Assembly: GCF_009870785.1 (NCBI RefSeq)
Contig: NZ_WTWX01000005.1
Location: 1 to 64,000 of the forward strand
Reading direction: 5' to 3'
Source of the DNA: Paenibacillus sp. An7
GTDB lineage: Bacteria; Bacillota; Bacilli; Paenibacillales; Paenibacillaceae
Length of the DNA stretch: 64,000 nucleotides
Shown here: positions 62,351-64,000 of the stretch, one piece after another
How the letters are laid out: each line of letters opens with the position of its first letter
How positions within the stretch are numbered: position 1 is the stretch's first letter
Notes under the pieces: model-generated
Databases searched by the model: none
What the model was told of the DNA's origin: nothing
What the model saw: only the letters and a program-made list of their open reading frames with translations
Translations under genes and position numbers: made by a program

Positions 62351-63673
62351 CTAACCTTCGTCGGACTTACGCCGAGTAAATATACGAATAGGTGTACCTT
62401 CAAAATTGAAAGCAGCACGTATTTTATTCTCAAGATAACGCTCGTAAGAGAAGTGCATCAGTTCCGGATCATTTACAAAAACAACAATGGTAGGAGGCTT
62501 CACTGCTACTTGTGTTACATAATTAATGCGCAGTCGTCTTCCTTTGTCTGTTGGCGGCGGGTTAATCGCCACTGCATCAGATACTACATCGTTAAGTAAA
62601 TGAGTCTGAACACGCATGACATGTTGCTGTGATACATGTTGTACTACAGGAAGCAATTTTTGTAAGCGTTGTTTAGTTTTTGCAGATAGGAATACGATCG
62701 GTGCATAGGTCATGAACAAGAAATGATCCCGAATGTTCTTTTCAAATTCACGCATGGTTTTGTCGTCTTTATCTACAACATCCCATTTGTTCACGACGAA
62801 TAAAGAAGCTTTACCTGCTTCATAAGCATAACCAGCAATATGCTTGTCCTGATCAATGATTCCCTCTTCGCCATTAATCACAATCAGTACAACATCAGCA
62901 CGTTCAATCGCACGCATTGCACGCATTACGCTGTATTTCTCGGTAGTTTCATATACCTTGCCGCGTTTTCTCATACCTGCCGTGTCAATAAGAACATAAC
63001 GCTGGCCATCTTTTTCGAATGGAGTATCAATCGCATCCCTTGTTGTTCCGGCTATATCACTTACGATAACGCGTTCTTCCCCAAGGATTGCATTGACTAG
63101 CGATGATTTCCCTACATTTGGTCGTCCGATGAGAGCAACTCTTATTACATCCTCATCATACCCATCTTCCTCGAGCTCAGGGAGGTTACTAGCAATCGCA
63201 TCAAGCAAGTCACCAATACCCGTACCATGACTTCCGGAGATACCAATCGGATCACCAAAACCAAAAGAATAGAATTCATAAATGAGGTCGCTTCGACCCA
63301 TATTGTCTACTTTATTAACTGCAACGATGATCGGTTTACCGGATCGATACAGTATTTGAGCCACTTCTTCATCAGCTTGCGTAACGCCTGTCTTCGCATC
63401 ACACATAAATACGATGACATCAGCTTCTTCAATAGCGAGTTCTGCTTGCATACGGATGGATCTCAAAATGATATCTTCACCATCAATTTCGATTCCTCCC
63501 GTATCAATAATACTGAAAGGTTTGCCGTTCCATTCCGCCACACCATACAAACGGTCACGCGTAATTCCTGGTTTATCTTCCACAATGGCCAACCGATCGC
63601 CGATGATCCGGTTAAAAATTGTTGATTTTCCTACATTCGGACGTCCGACTATAGCCACAACGGGTCTTGCCAT
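62351..63673 (-). CDS. der: Ribosome biogenesis GTPase Der (EngA)
   Basis: Double GTPase essential for 50S assembly. 440 aa: first G domain [14 protein letters not shown] with DTGGIE and NKVD; second [23 protein letters not shown] and NKWD; and a C-terminal KH-like domain ([21 protein letters not shown]). The ATG at 63673 follows AGGAGG; an upstream in-frame start adds seven unlikely residues. In B. subtilis der follows the S1-like ypfD region, as here. Confidence 0.96.
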   Translation of the reverse strand: MARPVVAIVGRPNVGKSTIFNRIIGDRLAIVEDKPGITRDRLYGVAEWNGKPFSIIDTGGIEIDGEDIILRSIRMQAELAIEEADVIVFMCDAKTGVTQADEEVAQILYRSGKPIIVAVNKVDNMGRSDLIYEFYSFGFGDPIGISGSHGTGIGDLLDAIASNLPELEEDGYDEDVIRVALIGRPNVGKSSLVNAILGEERVIVSDIAGTTRDAIDTPFEKDGQRYVLIDTAGMRKRGKVYETTEKYSVMRAMRAIERADVVLIVINGEEGIIDQDKHIAGYAYEAGKASLFVVNKWDVVDKDDKTMREFEKNIRDHFLFMTYAPIVFLSAKTKQRLQKLLPVVQHVSQQHVMRVQTHLLNDVVSDAVAINPPPTDKGRRLRINYVTQVAVKPPTIVVFVNDPELMHFSYERYLENKIRAAFNFEGTPIRIFTRRKSDEG

Positions 63674-63750
63674 AAAATACACTCCTCCTGTCACTTCTTA
63701 CGCTTCATCATAGCAAAAAAAAGATAATTAAGCTAATGCTTTCCTTATCC

Positions 63751-63819
63751 AAAAAACAGGTTCTAACAACAATCGGCGAACCCCGAAGGATCCGCCAATC
63801 GTGATTAGCAACCTGTTTG
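63751..63819 (-). terminator. Terminator after the S1-domain protein gene
   Basis: Nested stems AAACAGGTT/AACCTGTTT and ATTGGCG/CGCCGAT around a GGATCC..GGGGTT loop, with T6 on the minus strand. Confidence 0.85.
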
Positions 63820-63855
63820 TGTTGCCTGTATGAAGATAAGCTTAACGCGACTTCA

Positions 63856-64000
63856 TTATTTAAATTTACTTAATTTATCACCGAAAAGGTCGCCCAGTGT
63901 AACGCTGAGTCCTTCGTTGCTCAAAGAAACGTTAGGGTTGTTAACCACTTCACGTGGAGCATTTGATTTTCTGGATTTTTCAGCACGCGGCGCTGCATCA
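63856..64000 (-). CDS. S1 RNA-binding domain protein (30S ribosomal protein S1-like), C-terminal end
   Basis: Only the last 48 codons lie in the window. They encode a charged linker (RAEKSRKSNAPREVVNNP) and the closing LSNEGLSVTLGDLFGDKLSK FK tail, which is typical of firmicute S1-domain proteins of the YpfD/RpsA type. No S1 domain is visible in this fragment, so the call relies on the tail and on the position upstream of der. The gene continues beyond the right edge. Confidence 0.65.
   Translation of the reverse strand, partial: DAAPRAEKSRKSNAPREVVNNPNVSLSNEGLSVTLGDLFGDKLSKFK

Overview
The window is chromosomal DNA from a low-to-medium GC endospore-forming Firmicute, most likely a Paenibacillus or close relative. 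Gene order largely follows the Bacillus subtilis segment running from dnaD/asnS through dinG, pan, cca, dapB, qcrABC, trp/aro, hep/men and mtrB/hbs to spoIVA, gpsA and der. Sporulation genes (spoIVA, spoVIF-like, ypjB-like) and bacillithiol synthesis (bshA) fit this. A Paenibacillus-type trait is the futalosine-pathway gene mqnA in the quinone cluster. Almost every core gene is on the minus strand.

Layout, left to right. 0.1-6.4 kb: dnaD, asnS (broken by an in-frame TAG), ackA, a 3-hydroxyacyl-CoA dehydrogenase, and a short FtsH-like protease with a membrane-anchored neighbour. 6.6-12 kb: ypmB, mtaD, rex, dinG. 12-21 kb: a TPR gene, panBCD behind a structured leader, birA, cca, bshA, mgsA, dapB, a second TPR gene and a MazG-like gene. 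21-26 kb: a YitT-family gene (the only intact core gene on the plus strand), ypjB, ypjA and qcrCBA (menaquinol:cytochrome c reductase). 26-30 kb: ypiF-like, an IDEAL-domain protein, an unrecognised regulator, a histidine phosphatase and an ECF sigma/anti-sigma pair.

30.2-36.1 kb is an AT-rich accessory segment where aroA (EPSP synthase) sits in B. subtilis. It holds small hypothetical genes, a broken XRE regulator, a coiled-coil surface protein, a stand-alone SIR2-domain protein (probable antiphage NADase) and the tail of a large serine recombinase. Related minus-strand hairpin/terminator elements lie at both ends. The right-hand copy has a consensus sigma-A promoter and looks like an ~88-nt small RNA gene.

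36.2-47.8 kb is the aromatic amino acid supraoperon: aroC-aroB-aroH, then trpEDCFBA-hisC-tyrA. The trp leader has exactly eleven GAG/UAG triplets, and the TRAP protein (mtrB) is encoded at 55.2 kb. 48-57.7 kb: cheR, ndk, hepT, mqnA, ubiX-, ubiA- and ubiE-like genes, hepS, mtrB, hbs and spoIVA. 58-64 kb: yphF-like, a ferredoxin, a nucleotidyltransferase-like gene, a 59-codon DUF2768 gene, a spoVIF-like gene, gpsA, plsY, der and the end of an S1-domain gene.

Functionally the window is built round chorismate. AroB and AroC supply it; TrpE, AroH and MqnA draw on it for tryptophan, phenylalanine/tyrosine and menaquinone. The menaquinone feeds the qcrABC complex.
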